From assembly GCA_016281775.1 (NCBI GenBank), contig JAEEJH010000091.1:1-54878 (forward strand): DNA of 54,878 nucleotides, read 5' to 3'. Shown piece by piece: positions 9,022-17,355 of this stretch; the first letter of the stretch is position 1, and each line of letters begins with the position of its first letter. This DNA is from Clostridiales bacterium (GTDB lineage: Bacteria; Bacillota; Clostridia; Oscillospirales; CAG-272). A program made the position numbers and the translations under genes. The notes beneath the pieces are model-generated. The model saw only the letters and a program-made list of their open reading frames with translations. It did not search any database and was not told the DNA's origin.

Positions 9022-9963
9022 TTAACCTTTGATACCGCTTCTCGATACGCCGCGCATTATGTACTTGCGCAGGAACACGAAGACGAGGAACAGCGGGATC
9101 GATACTATGAATACCGCCGCCATCTGCGCCGGGAAGTTCGTGTCGCCCGCTTCGGTAACGAAGCTGGCGCCGCGCAGACCGTTCGTAATCAGCTTGTGCG
9201 CGTCGTCGTTTGCAACGAGGCGGGGCCAGATATACGCGTTCCAAGAACCCATCATCTTGAGTATCGTTATGGTGATTATGGTCGAGACTGAAAGCGGAAG
9301 CATTACCTTCCACAGATATTTGAAGTCGCTCGTACCGTCGACCTTCGCGGCGAGGTACAGTTCGTTCGGTATCTGCATAAACGTCTGACGCAAGAGGTAA
9401 ATGTAATAGACCGATACGAGCATCGGCACGATAAGTACCGCGAACGTATTCGTTATATCAAGCCAGCTTATCGACTCTTCAAGAAACGGCAGTCTGCCCG
9501 ATACGGTGAGGTAGTTCGTTATCGTGTAAAGCTCGCCCGGTACCATCATAGTTGCCATGAGAGCGCCGAACACTATGCCCTTGCCTTTGAAATTGAGTCT
9601 GGCGAACGCAAACGCCGAAAGCACCGTTACGACGAGCGAAAGCACCGTTGAAACCGCGCCGACGTAGAGCGTGTGCAAAAACAGATCGAGCAGTTTGGCT
9701 TTTTCAAACGCCATGACGAAATTTTCGAAAACTATCTTTTTAGGCCAGAGCGTAGGTACGTTCAGCCTGTATTCCTCCATCGTTTTAAGCGACGAAATGA
9801 TCATCCAGTAAAACGGGAATATCATCATGACCGCCATGAGCGTGAGGAATATGTATATGACCGTCAGTCTTATGATATTTGCGGTCTTCTGATTGCGCAT
9901 CGAGGCGGCTACGTCGATGTCTTTTATGACAAATTCTTTTCTATCAGCCATGACGCACCTCAA
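9022..9963 (-). CDS. CUT1 ABC transporter permease (UgpE/MalG-like)
   Basis: FPFYWMIISSLKTMEEY..., EAA-type loop ELYLAAKVDGTSDFKYLWKVMLPLSVSTIITI. Confidence 0.92.
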   Translation of the reverse strand: MRCVMADRKEFVIKDIDVAASMRNQKTANIIRLTVIYIFLTLMAVMMIFPFYWMIISSLKTMEEYRLNVPTLWPKKIVFENFVMAFEKAKLLDLFLHTLYVGAVSTVLSLVVTVLSAFAFARLNFKGKGIVFGALMATMMVPGELYTITNYLTVSGRLPFLEESISWLDITNTFAVLIVPMLVSVYYIYLLRQTFMQIPNELYLAAKVDGTSDFKYLWKVMLPLSVSTIITITILKMMGSWNAYIWPRLVANDDAHKLITNGLRGASFVTEAGDTNFPAQMAAVFIVSIPLFLVFVFLRKYIMRGVSRSGIKG

Positions 9964-10889
9964 TAATGCACTTTCTTACTGCTCACGTAACCGTTTATCG
10001 CCGTTACGACGAGGATTATCGCGAACAGTATCAGAGACGCCGCCGAGGCGTTGCCGAGATTGCTCTTCGGCAGCATGTTGTAAACGTAACCGACTATCGT
10101 GTTCATCTGCCCGGAAGAACCGGCGGGGCCCATCGTTTCGCCGAATATACCTACGATACTCGAATACTCTTTGAAGCCGCCGATGAACGAGGTGATTATG
10201 ACGTAGGCGAGCATCGGGGAGACGAGCGGCACGGTTATGCGGAAGAACGTGCGCGCTTTTGAGGTCGCGTCGATCTTCGCGGCTTCGTAATACTGCTTGT
10301 TCACGTTCTGCAGACCGCCCATGAGAACGAGTATCTTGAACGGCAGGGCGTGCCAGATTATGTAGGTACAGACGACGAACATATTAGCGCCCCAGGTCGA
10401 GCCGTTGTTGACGAAGTTCACCGGCGATATGCCGAATATTCCGATTATATTGTTGATTATACCCTGCGTTTCGATCAGGTCGCCGACGCCGACGCGCGTG
10501 AACATCGCGTTGAAGACCATGCCTATCGCTATGGAGTTGGTGACGTACGGCAGGAAGAACACCGTCTGATATACTTTCTGCAAAGGTTTTATCGAATTGA
10601 GCGCGACGGCTATAAGCAGCGCGAGCGCCGTGGATATCGGGACCGTTATCACGCAAAGGAGCACAGTATTTTTGAGGTACTGTTTGAAGTCGACGTTGCC
10701 AATGACCGTTTTGAAGTTCTCTATACCGAACTCGAACGTCTCGCCGCCGACTATCGCCAGACCGTTGTAACCGTTGAGAAACGCCATGCGGAACGTGTTT
10801 ATGAGCGGATAAAACGAGAATATCAGCAGAAGCACGAGCGCCGGCGAGAGGTACAGCCAGGCTTTATAGTTGTTCTTTTTGTCCGTCAT
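9960..10889 (-). CDS. CUT1 ABC transporter permease (UgpA/MalF-like)
   Basis: YLSPALVLLLIFSFYPLINTFRMAFLN; EAA loop QYYEAAKIDATSKARTFFRITVPLVSPMLAY. Confidence 0.92.
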   Translation of the reverse strand: MTDKKNNYKAWLYLSPALVLLLIFSFYPLINTFRMAFLNGYNGLAIVGGETFEFGIENFKTVIGNVDFKQYLKNTVLLCVITVPISTALALLIAVALNSIKPLQKVYQTVFFLPYVTNSIAIGMVFNAMFTRVGVGDLIETQGIINNIIGIFGISPVNFVNNGSTWGANMFVVCTYIIWHALPFKILVLMGGLQNVNKQYYEAAKIDATSKARTFFRITVPLVSPMLAYVIITSFIGGFKEYSSIVGIFGETMGPAGSSGQMNTIVGYVYNMLPKSNLGNASAASLILFAIILVVTAINGYVSSKKVHY

Positions 10890-10893
10890 AACG

Positions 10894-11997
10894 TTACCCC
10901 TCTACGTTTATGCGCAGCTCGGTCTCGGCTTCGAAGACGAACACCTTGTTTTTCTTAATATTGAAGCGTACTCTGCCGGTCGCGTCGTGCTTGATGTCGA
11001 TACCGGAATCGACTATCGCGCGTACTGTCTCTTTCTGACATTTTTCATTCTCGAGTATGACCGAGCAGTCGCGGCCCATGACTTCTATGTTGCGCAGGAT
11101 GCCGGAGAACGCTCCGTCCTCGCACGGTATGAAGCCTTCTGGTCTGATAGCGACGTGAACGGGCCTGTCCTGCTGCCCGGGCAACGCCATTATCTCCTCG
11201 TCGCCGATCTTGAGCATGCCGTCTTCGATCTTGCCGTCGAAGACGTTTATAGGCGGCGTGCCGAGGAATTTTGCGACGAAGAGGTTGCACGGATCGTCGT
11301 AAACGTTCTGCGGCTTGCCGATCTGCTGAACGACGCCTTCCTTCATAACGACGATGATGTCGGAGATGCTCATCGCCTCTTCCTGGTCGTGGGTGACGAA
11401 TACGGTGGTTACGCCGGTCTCGCGCTGGATGCGGCGTATCTCTTCACGCGTCTGCAGGCGCAGACGTGCGTCGAGGTTCGAAAGCGGTTCGTCGAGCAGA
11501 AGCACTCTCGGCTCTTTCACGAGCGCGCGCGCTATCGCGACGCGCTGCTGCTGACCGCCGGAGAGTTCGCTCGGTTTTCTGTCCATCAGCTCGTCGATCT
11601 GTACGAGCTTAGCCGCGGCGACCGCTTTTTCAAGCATCTCCTGTTTAGACATTTTCTGCTCGCCCTTCAGGTTCTGCAGCGGGAACAGGATGTTCTGTTT
11701 GACCGTCAGATGAGGGTACAGAGCGTAGTTCTGGAAAACAAGTCCGACGCCGCGATGCTCCGGCTCAAGATGCGTGACTTCTTTTTCCCCGAAAAAGATC
11801 TTGCCTTTTGTAGGCTTCTGCAGACCGCAGATCATATAAAGGGTCGTGCTTTTGCCGCAGCCCGAAGGCCCGAGCAGACCGACGAGCTTGCCGTCGGGTA
11901 TCTCGAAATTGAGTCCGTCGACCGCTATGACCTCTTCTTTGATCTTCTTGTTTCTGTTCGGGAACGCCTTCGTCACGTTTTGAAGTACAATTTTCAT
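10894..11997 (-). CDS. CUT1 ABC transporter ATP-binding protein (UgpC/MsmK-like)
   Basis: Walker A GPSGCGKST, signature LSGGQQQRVAIARAL, Walker B VLLLDEPLSNLD, C-terminal TOBE-like regulatory region. Confidence 0.95.
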   Translation of the reverse strand: MKIVLQNVTKAFPNRNKKIKEEVIAVDGLNFEIPDGKLVGLLGPSGCGKSTTLYMICGLQKPTKGKIFFGEKEVTHLEPEHRGVGLVFQNYALYPHLTVKQNILFPLQNLKGEQKMSKQEMLEKAVAAAKLVQIDELMDRKPSELSGGQQQRVAIARALVKEPRVLLLDEPLSNLDARLRLQTREEIRRIQRETGVTTVFVTHDQEEAMSISDIIVVMKEGVVQQIGKPQNVYDDPCNLFVAKFLGTPPINVFDGKIEDGMLKIGDEEIMALPGQQDRPVHVAIRPEGFIPCEDGAFSGILRNIEVMGRDCSVILENEKCQKETVRAIVDSGIDIKHDATGRVRFNIKKNKVFVFEAETELRINVEG

Positions 11998-12020
11998 AAC
12001 GTCTCCTGTATATTTGAAAT

Positions 12021-12779
12021 TTAATAGGTTTCTTCTTCTCTTTTCAGCTGCTTCTGCTTTTCGATATACGCGTCACGCTCTTCGGCCGTATCGAATATCA
12101 TCTGGCTGCCCCAGTCGACGGCGACCGTATCGGCTATAACGTCGTGCAGGAATCTGCCCGGACCGAGTTTCACGAGGGAGAACACCTCGCCCGCGGCGAA
12201 AACCGCTATCAGCACCCAGCCGAACAGCCCGGTAGCGCCCGTTATGACGGAGAGAAACGTCAGTATCGGCAGAATGAATTCCATAACTCCTTTGCCGATG
12301 ACGTTGCGCACGAAGATTATCGGGGCCGACGCCCGCGTGAAGCCGGTGCGCATCACGCCGAGACCGAACAGCCGCTTGCCGAGCGATCTGCCGTCTTTCA
12401 ATATCACCGGTATGATAAACTCAAGAAGCAGAGTCGATCCGAAAACGCCGCCGGAGAGTATGACGAACGTCAGTATCAGATACGTTCTCATCGCCTCGTT
12501 CGCTTCTTCGTCGGCGTTCATGGCGTCGACGGCTTCTTTATAATGAGTTTTTTCTTCGTCGGTCATTTTGGAATACGCTTCTTCGTCGGTCGAGTAATCG
12601 ACGCCGTACCGCTCTTCGTATTCGGCACGGACAGCGTTATATCTGTTCAGATATCCGTCGGTATCCAGAACGCTTGCAAACAAAAGATACAGACCGACCG
12701 TCAGCATTGCGGCGACGACGAAATCGGCAAGGAAAGCGAACATCCTTTTCGCGTACGGGGCTTTCTGCAGATCGATCAT
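12021..12779 (-). CDS. RDD family membrane protein
   Basis: MIDLQKAPYAKRMFAFLADFVVAAMLTVGLYLLFASV...DGRSLGKRLFGLGVMR; a strong RBS (GGAGG) precedes the ATG at 12779, so the longer ORF start at 12863 is less likely. Confidence 0.75.
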   Translation of the reverse strand: MIDLQKAPYAKRMFAFLADFVVAAMLTVGLYLLFASVLDTDGYLNRYNAVRAEYEERYGVDYSTDEEAYSKMTDEEKTHYKEAVDAMNADEEANEAMRTYLILTFVILSGGVFGSTLLLEFIIPVILKDGRSLGKRLFGLGVMRTGFTRASAPIIFVRNVIGKGVMEFILPILTFLSVITGATGLFGWVLIAVFAAGEVFSLVKLGPGRFLHDVIADTVAVDWGSQMIFDTAEERDAYIEKQKQLKREEETY

Positions 12780-12895
12780 TTCAGCCCTCCGCGCGGTCTT
12801 CGGCAAAAAGATAAAAAGACGGTCTTTCAATATTGAGCCTTTATCCGTCATACCGAAGATCACCGCCTTTTCGCACGTGTATTATATTTACTGTA

Positions 12896-12924
12896 ATGAT
12901 AACATACTCTCAAAATCATGTCAA
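12896..12924 (-). promoter_or_regulatory. Sigma-A-type promoter of the leftward RDD-ABC-nuclease-OB operon
   Basis: On minus strand: TTGACA - 17 bp - TATCAT. Confidence 0.65.
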
Positions 12925-13006
12925 TACTTTTTTTGTGAATTCGTCAAAATTCTCGAAACTTCGTCAATATTATTTTCCGTATTTCCCGTTTTTTTTCGCC
13001 GCGCTA

Positions 13007-13035
13007 TTGCATACGGCGAAAAAATATGATAGAAT
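13007..13035 (+). promoter_or_regulatory. Sigma-A-type promoter of the deo operon
   Basis: TTGCAT - 17 bp - TAGAAT, 24 bp upstream of the deoC ATG. Confidence 0.65.
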
Positions 13036-13059
13036 AAGAAAAAAACAGGAGATTTGAAT

Positions 13060-13728
13060 ATGCAGATCAAGGATATTTTATCAAAAGTCGATCATACCCT
13101 TCTCGCGCAGAACGCGACGTGGGAGCAGATCAGGCAGATATGCGACGACGGAATGAAATACGGTACGGCCTCGGTTTGTATCCCGGCTTCTTACGTCAAA
13201 GCCGCTAAGGATTACGTCGGCGATAAACTCGCCGTATGCACTGTCATAGGATTTCCGAACGGCTATTCGACCACGGCGGTCAAGGTCTTTGAGACCGCCG
13301 ACGCGCTTCAGAACGGCGCCGACGAGATCGATATGGTCATCAACGTCGGCTGGCTGAAAGACAAAAAATACGACGCGCTGCTCGGTGAGATAAGAGCGAT
13401 AAAAGCCGTATGCGGCGATAAGATCCTCAAAGTCATAATAGAGACGTGCCTGCTCACAGACGAAGAAAAAATTAAAATGTGCGAGATCGTCTCCGAATCG
13501 GGCGCGGATTACATCAAGACCTCGACCGGCTTTTCAAAAGGCGGAGCGACTAAAGAAGACGTCGCGCTCTTCGCCGCTCACGTTGCTCCTCATCTGAAGA
13601 TCAAAGCCGCCGGCGGAATCTCGTCGCTGCAGGACGCGGAAGATTTCATTAATCTCGGCGCTATGCGTCTCGGCACGAGCAGAATAGTCAAAATAGTCAA
13701 AAATATGCCCGAAGACTCGGGTTATTGA
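13060..13728 (+). CDS. deoC: Deoxyribose-phosphate aldolase
   Basis: [24 protein letters not shown]...[17 protein letters not shown]...[13 protein letters not shown]...[14 protein letters not shown]...KAAGGI; aggag RBS upstream of the ATG at 13060. Confidence 0.95.
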   Translation: MQIKDILSKVDHTLLAQNATWEQIRQICDDGMKYGTASVCIPASYVKAAKDYVGDKLAVCTVIGFPNGYSTTAVKVFETADALQNGADEIDMVINVGWLKDKKYDALLGEIRAIKAVCGDKILKVIIETCLLTDEEKIKMCEIVSESGADYIKTSTGFSKGGATKEDVALFAAHVAPHLKIKAAGGISSLQDAEDFINLGAMRLGTSRIVKIVKNMPEDSGY

Positions 13729-13740
13729 TAGGAGAAAAAT

Positions 13741-14472
13741 ATGAATTATCCGACTCCTCACATAAACGCGGCCCCTGAGGATTTCGCCGATACCGTGCTT
13801 ATGCCGGGCGATCCTCTGCGCTCGAAATTCATAGCGGAAAATTTCCTGACCGGCGCGAAGCTCGTCAACAACGTAAGAGGCATACAGGGTTATACAGGTA
13901 AATATAACGGCGTGCCGGTATCGGTCATGGCGAGCGGTATGGGTATGCCTTCGATAGGTATTTATTCTTACGAGCTGTTCAATTTCTTCGGCGTGTCGAA
14001 CGTCATAAGAGTCGGCTCCGCCGGAGCGATGACGGCCGACGTGAAGGTGCGCGAGATAGTAATGGCCGAAGGCGCCTGCACCGATTCGAATTACGCGGCG
14101 CAGTTCCGTCTGCCGGGCGCGTACGCTCCGATCGCCGATTTCGGTCTGCTCTCCAAAGCGGTAAAATTCGCCGACGAAATGAAGCTTTCTTACCACGTCG
14201 GCAACGTTCTGTCGTCCGACCGCTTTTACGGCGACGACGGCGATCTGCCGGAAAATATGAGATCGGCGGCGCTGTGGAGAAAAATGGGCGTTTTAGCGGT
14301 CGAGATGGAGAGCGCGGCGCTTTATATGAACGCGGCGCGCGCCGGCAAGCACGCTCTCGGCGTTTTCACGATATCCGACAGCCTCGTCACGGGCGAATCG
14401 ACGAGCGCCGAAGAACGCCAGAACACCTTCACCGATATGATGGAGCTCGCGCTCCGCGTTGCAACGACGTGA
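13741..14472 (+). CDS. deoD: Purine-nucleoside phosphorylase (DeoD type)
   Basis: VLMPGDPLRSKFIAENFL...VNNVRGIQGYTGKYNGVPVSVMASGMGMPSIGIYSYEL...VIRVGSAGAM. Confidence 0.95.
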   Translation: MNYPTPHINAAPEDFADTVLMPGDPLRSKFIAENFLTGAKLVNNVRGIQGYTGKYNGVPVSVMASGMGMPSIGIYSYELFNFFGVSNVIRVGSAGAMTADVKVREIVMAEGACTDSNYAAQFRLPGAYAPIADFGLLSKAVKFADEMKLSYHVGNVLSSDRFYGDDGDLPENMRSAALWRKMGVLAVEMESAALYMNAARAGKHALGVFTISDSLVTGESTSAEERQNTFTDMMELALRVATT

Positions 14473-16040
14473 TGAAGCGCGTATTTCTGATAGTTCTCGA
14501 CAGTTTCGGCATAGGCGCGGAGCCGGATGCCGACAGATTCGGCGACGTCGGGACAAATACCCTCCGCTCGATATCACGTTCGGATCATTTCAGGATCGAT
14601 AACTTAAAAAAAGCGGGGCTATGCGATATTGAAGGCGTCGATTTTCTGTCCGGCTTTGCCGGTCATTACGGCGCGGTCGGCAGACTGCGCGAAGCGTCGG
14701 CGGGCAAAGACACGACGATCGGGCACTGGGAAATAGCGGGACTTATCTCGCCTTCACCGATGCCGACGTATCCGCACGGTTTTCCCGACGACGTGATCGC
14801 GGCGTTTTCGGCATCCGTCGGCCGCGGAGTGCTCTGCAACCTGCCGTATTCGGGCACAAAGGTCATTGAAGAATACGGCGAAGAGCACATGAAGACGGGC
14901 AAGCTGATCGTCTACACGAGCGCGGACAGCGTATTTCAGATCGCGGCGCATGAAGATATCGTCCCCGTTGAAGAGCTTTATGATATTTGCCGCAAAGCGA
15001 GAAGCATACTTAAAGGCAGACACGCCGTCGGCAGAGTTATCGCGAGACCTTTCAAAGGCGGACCGGGCGGGTTTTACCGTACGGAGAACCGCCGCGATTT
15101 TTCGCTCGAACCGACCGGTACGACGCTTCTCGACGAGTTGAAAAAAGCCGGGCGCGACGTGATCTCGGTCGGCAAGATACGCGATATCTTCGCCTCGCGC
15201 GGCGTGACCGAAGCGGTCGTCACTCACAACAATACAGAGGGAATGGCGGCGGCGCTCGAATTGCAGAAACGCGATTTCAACGGTCTGTGCTTTGTGAACC
15301 TCGTGGATTTCGATATGCTATACGGACACCGCAACGACGCAGACGGCTATGCGAAAGCCATAGCCGCATTCGATGAATGGCTGCCCGGTTTCGTATCCGG
15401 CATGAGAGAAGGCGACGCGCTCATAATCACCGCCGATCACGGCTGCGATCCCGGCGATATAAGCACCGATCACACGAGAGAGTACGTTCCCATGATAGCC
15501 GTCGGCAAGAGTATAAAACCCGTTAATTTGGGCACGAGAAGCACTTTTGCAGACGTTGGAGCGACCGTCGGCGAAATGCTCGGAGTTAAATGCGATATAA
15601 GCGGAAAGAGCTTTTATATGGAAATAACAAGCGAAAATAAAGTATACGCCGATCTTATGAACAGAGCCGAAGCGGCGAGAAACAATTCCTATTCTCCCTA
15701 TTCCGGCTTCTCGGTCGGGGCGGCTCTGCTCTGCTCCGACGGCAAGATTTACGAAGGCTGCAACATCGAAAACGCGTCGTTTTCGCCCACGATCTGCGCC
15801 GAGCGGACCGCGATATTCAAGGCGGTCTCGGAAGGCGAACGTGAATTCGAGGCGATAGCGATATCCGGCGGCAGACACGGCGAGATATCCGACACGTGTT
15901 CGCCGTGCGGAGTATGCAGACAGGTGATGACCGAATTCTGCGGCGCCGGTTTCAAGATCGTTTTAAGAACGGAAAACGGGATAAAAATACTCACGCTCAA
16001 AGAACTTATGCCGCTCTCGTTTACGAAAGGAGAACTCTGA
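14472..16040 (+). CDS. Phosphopentomutase-cytidine deaminase fusion (DeoB-Cdd)
   Basis: Single uninterrupted frame: N-term MKRVFLIVLDSFGIGAEPDA...TTIGHWEIAGL...ITADHGCDP (DeoB), C-term SYSPYSGFSVGAALL...GCNIENASFSPTICAERTAIFKAV...PCGVCRQVMTEF (Cdd). Junction near 15620-15640. Confidence 0.9.
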   Translation: MKRVFLIVLDSFGIGAEPDADRFGDVGTNTLRSISRSDHFRIDNLKKAGLCDIEGVDFLSGFAGHYGAVGRLREASAGKDTTIGHWEIAGLISPSPMPTYPHGFPDDVIAAFSASVGRGVLCNLPYSGTKVIEEYGEEHMKTGKLIVYTSADSVFQIAAHEDIVPVEELYDICRKARSILKGRHAVGRVIARPFKGGPGGFYRTENRRDFSLEPTGTTLLDELKKAGRDVISVGKIRDIFASRGVTEAVVTHNNTEGMAAALELQKRDFNGLCFVNLVDFDMLYGHRNDADGYAKAIAAFDEWLPGFVSGMREGDALIITADHGCDPGDISTDHTREYVPMIAVGKSIKPVNLGTRSTFADVGATVGEMLGVKCDISGKSFYMEITSENKVYADLMNRAEAARNNSYSPYSGFSVGAALLCSDGKIYEGCNIENASFSPTICAERTAIFKAVSEGEREFEAIAISGGRHGEISDTCSPCGVCRQVMTEFCGAGFKIVLRTENGIKILTLKELMPLSFTKGEL

Positions 16041-16041
16041 A

Positions 16042-17343
16042 ATGCGGATGTACGATATCATACAGAAAAAACGCGAAGGACTTGAGCTTTCGGTCGACGA
16101 GATAAAGTTTTTCGTTTCGGGATATACGAAAGGCGAGATACCCGACTATCAGGCGTCCGCTCTCTGTATGGCGATATGCTTCAACGGCATGACCGACGCC
16201 GAGACCGCCGCGCTCACCGAGGCGATGATGAGATCGGGCGACGTTATCGATCTTTCGCGTTTCGGAAATCTGTCGGCAGACAAGCACAGCACCGGCGGAG
16301 TGGGAGACAAAACTTCTCTGATCGTCGCGCCGACGGCGGCGGCGCTCGGAGTGAAAATGGCTAAAATGTCGGGCAGAGGTCTCGGGCACACCGGCGGCAC
16401 CGTCGACAAGCTCGAATCGATACCGGGGTTCAAAACGACGTTGTCGGGCGAAGAATTCATGGATACTGCCGATAAAGTCGGCATATGTCTTGTCGGGCAG
16501 AGCGCGCATCTTGCGCCCGCCGACAAAAAACTTTACGCGCTGCGCGACGTTACCGCGACGGTTGACAGCATACCGCTGATCGCCTCGTCCATAATGAGCA
16601 AAAAGCTCGCCGCGGGCGCGCATTCGATAGTGCTTGACGTCAAATGCGGCAGCGGCGCGTTCATGAAGACGGAAAAGGACGCGAAAAAGCTCGCCGAGAC
16701 GATGATCGCGGCCGGCAAGGCGCACGGCAGAAACGTACGCGCTCTGATAACGAATATGGATATACCGCTCGGTACGGCGGTCGGCAACGCGCTCGAGGTC
16801 GCCGAGGCGGTAAGCGTGCTCAAAGGCGAAAAACGCGGCGATATTTACGATATCTGCGTCGAGCTCGCTTCAAACATAGTTTCGATGGTAAAAGAGATAA
16901 CGACCGGCGAAGCCCGCGCGCTCGTCAAAGACTGCGTCGGCTCTGGCAGAGCTTTTGAAAAAATGAAAGAGTGGATAGGCGCGCAGGGCGGCGACGTATC
17001 GTATATCGAAGACACGTCGAAGCTGTTCGGCAGGTATTGCAAACGCGAGATCAAAGCCGCGCAAAGCGGATATATCAGCGCGATGAATACGGAACAGATC
17101 GGCATCACCGCTTCTCTGCTCGGCGCCGGACGCATCAGGAAAGAAGATACGATAGATATGTCCGCCGGGCTTGAAGTGTTCAAAAAGACCGGCGACAGAG
17201 TCGGCGCCGGCGACGTGATAGCCGTTATGTACTCTTCGGACGCGTCAAGATTCGATAACGCGGAAAAAACTTATTTATCCGCGCTCACATTTTCCGATCT
17301 GCCCGTCGAAAAACCCGGGCTGATATTCGGTGTGATCTCGTAA
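16042..17343 (+). CDS. pdp: Pyrimidine-nucleoside (thymidine) phosphorylase
   Basis: MYDIIQKKREGLELSVDEI...DKHSTGGVGDKTSLIVAP...KMSGRGLGHTGGTVDKLESIPGF. Confidence 0.95.
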   Translation: MRMYDIIQKKREGLELSVDEIKFFVSGYTKGEIPDYQASALCMAICFNGMTDAETAALTEAMMRSGDVIDLSRFGNLSADKHSTGGVGDKTSLIVAPTAAALGVKMAKMSGRGLGHTGGTVDKLESIPGFKTTLSGEEFMDTADKVGICLVGQSAHLAPADKKLYALRDVTATVDSIPLIASSIMSKKLAAGAHSIVLDVKCGSGAFMKTEKDAKKLAETMIAAGKAHGRNVRALITNMDIPLGTAVGNALEVAEAVSVLKGEKRGDIYDICVELASNIVSMVKEITTGEARALVKDCVGSGRAFEKMKEWIGAQGGDVSYIEDTSKLFGRYCKREIKAAQSGYISAMNTEQIGITASLLGAGRIRKEDTIDMSAGLEVFKKTGDRVGAGDVIAVMYSSDASRFDNAEKTYLSALTFSDLPVEKPGLIFGVIS

Positions 17344-17355
17344 AAGGAGGCTGAT

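Noticed and set aside
13054-13062. TTG start for deoC at 13054
   Set aside because: ATG at 13060 has correctly spaced aggag RBS and gives the normal DeoC N-terminus.
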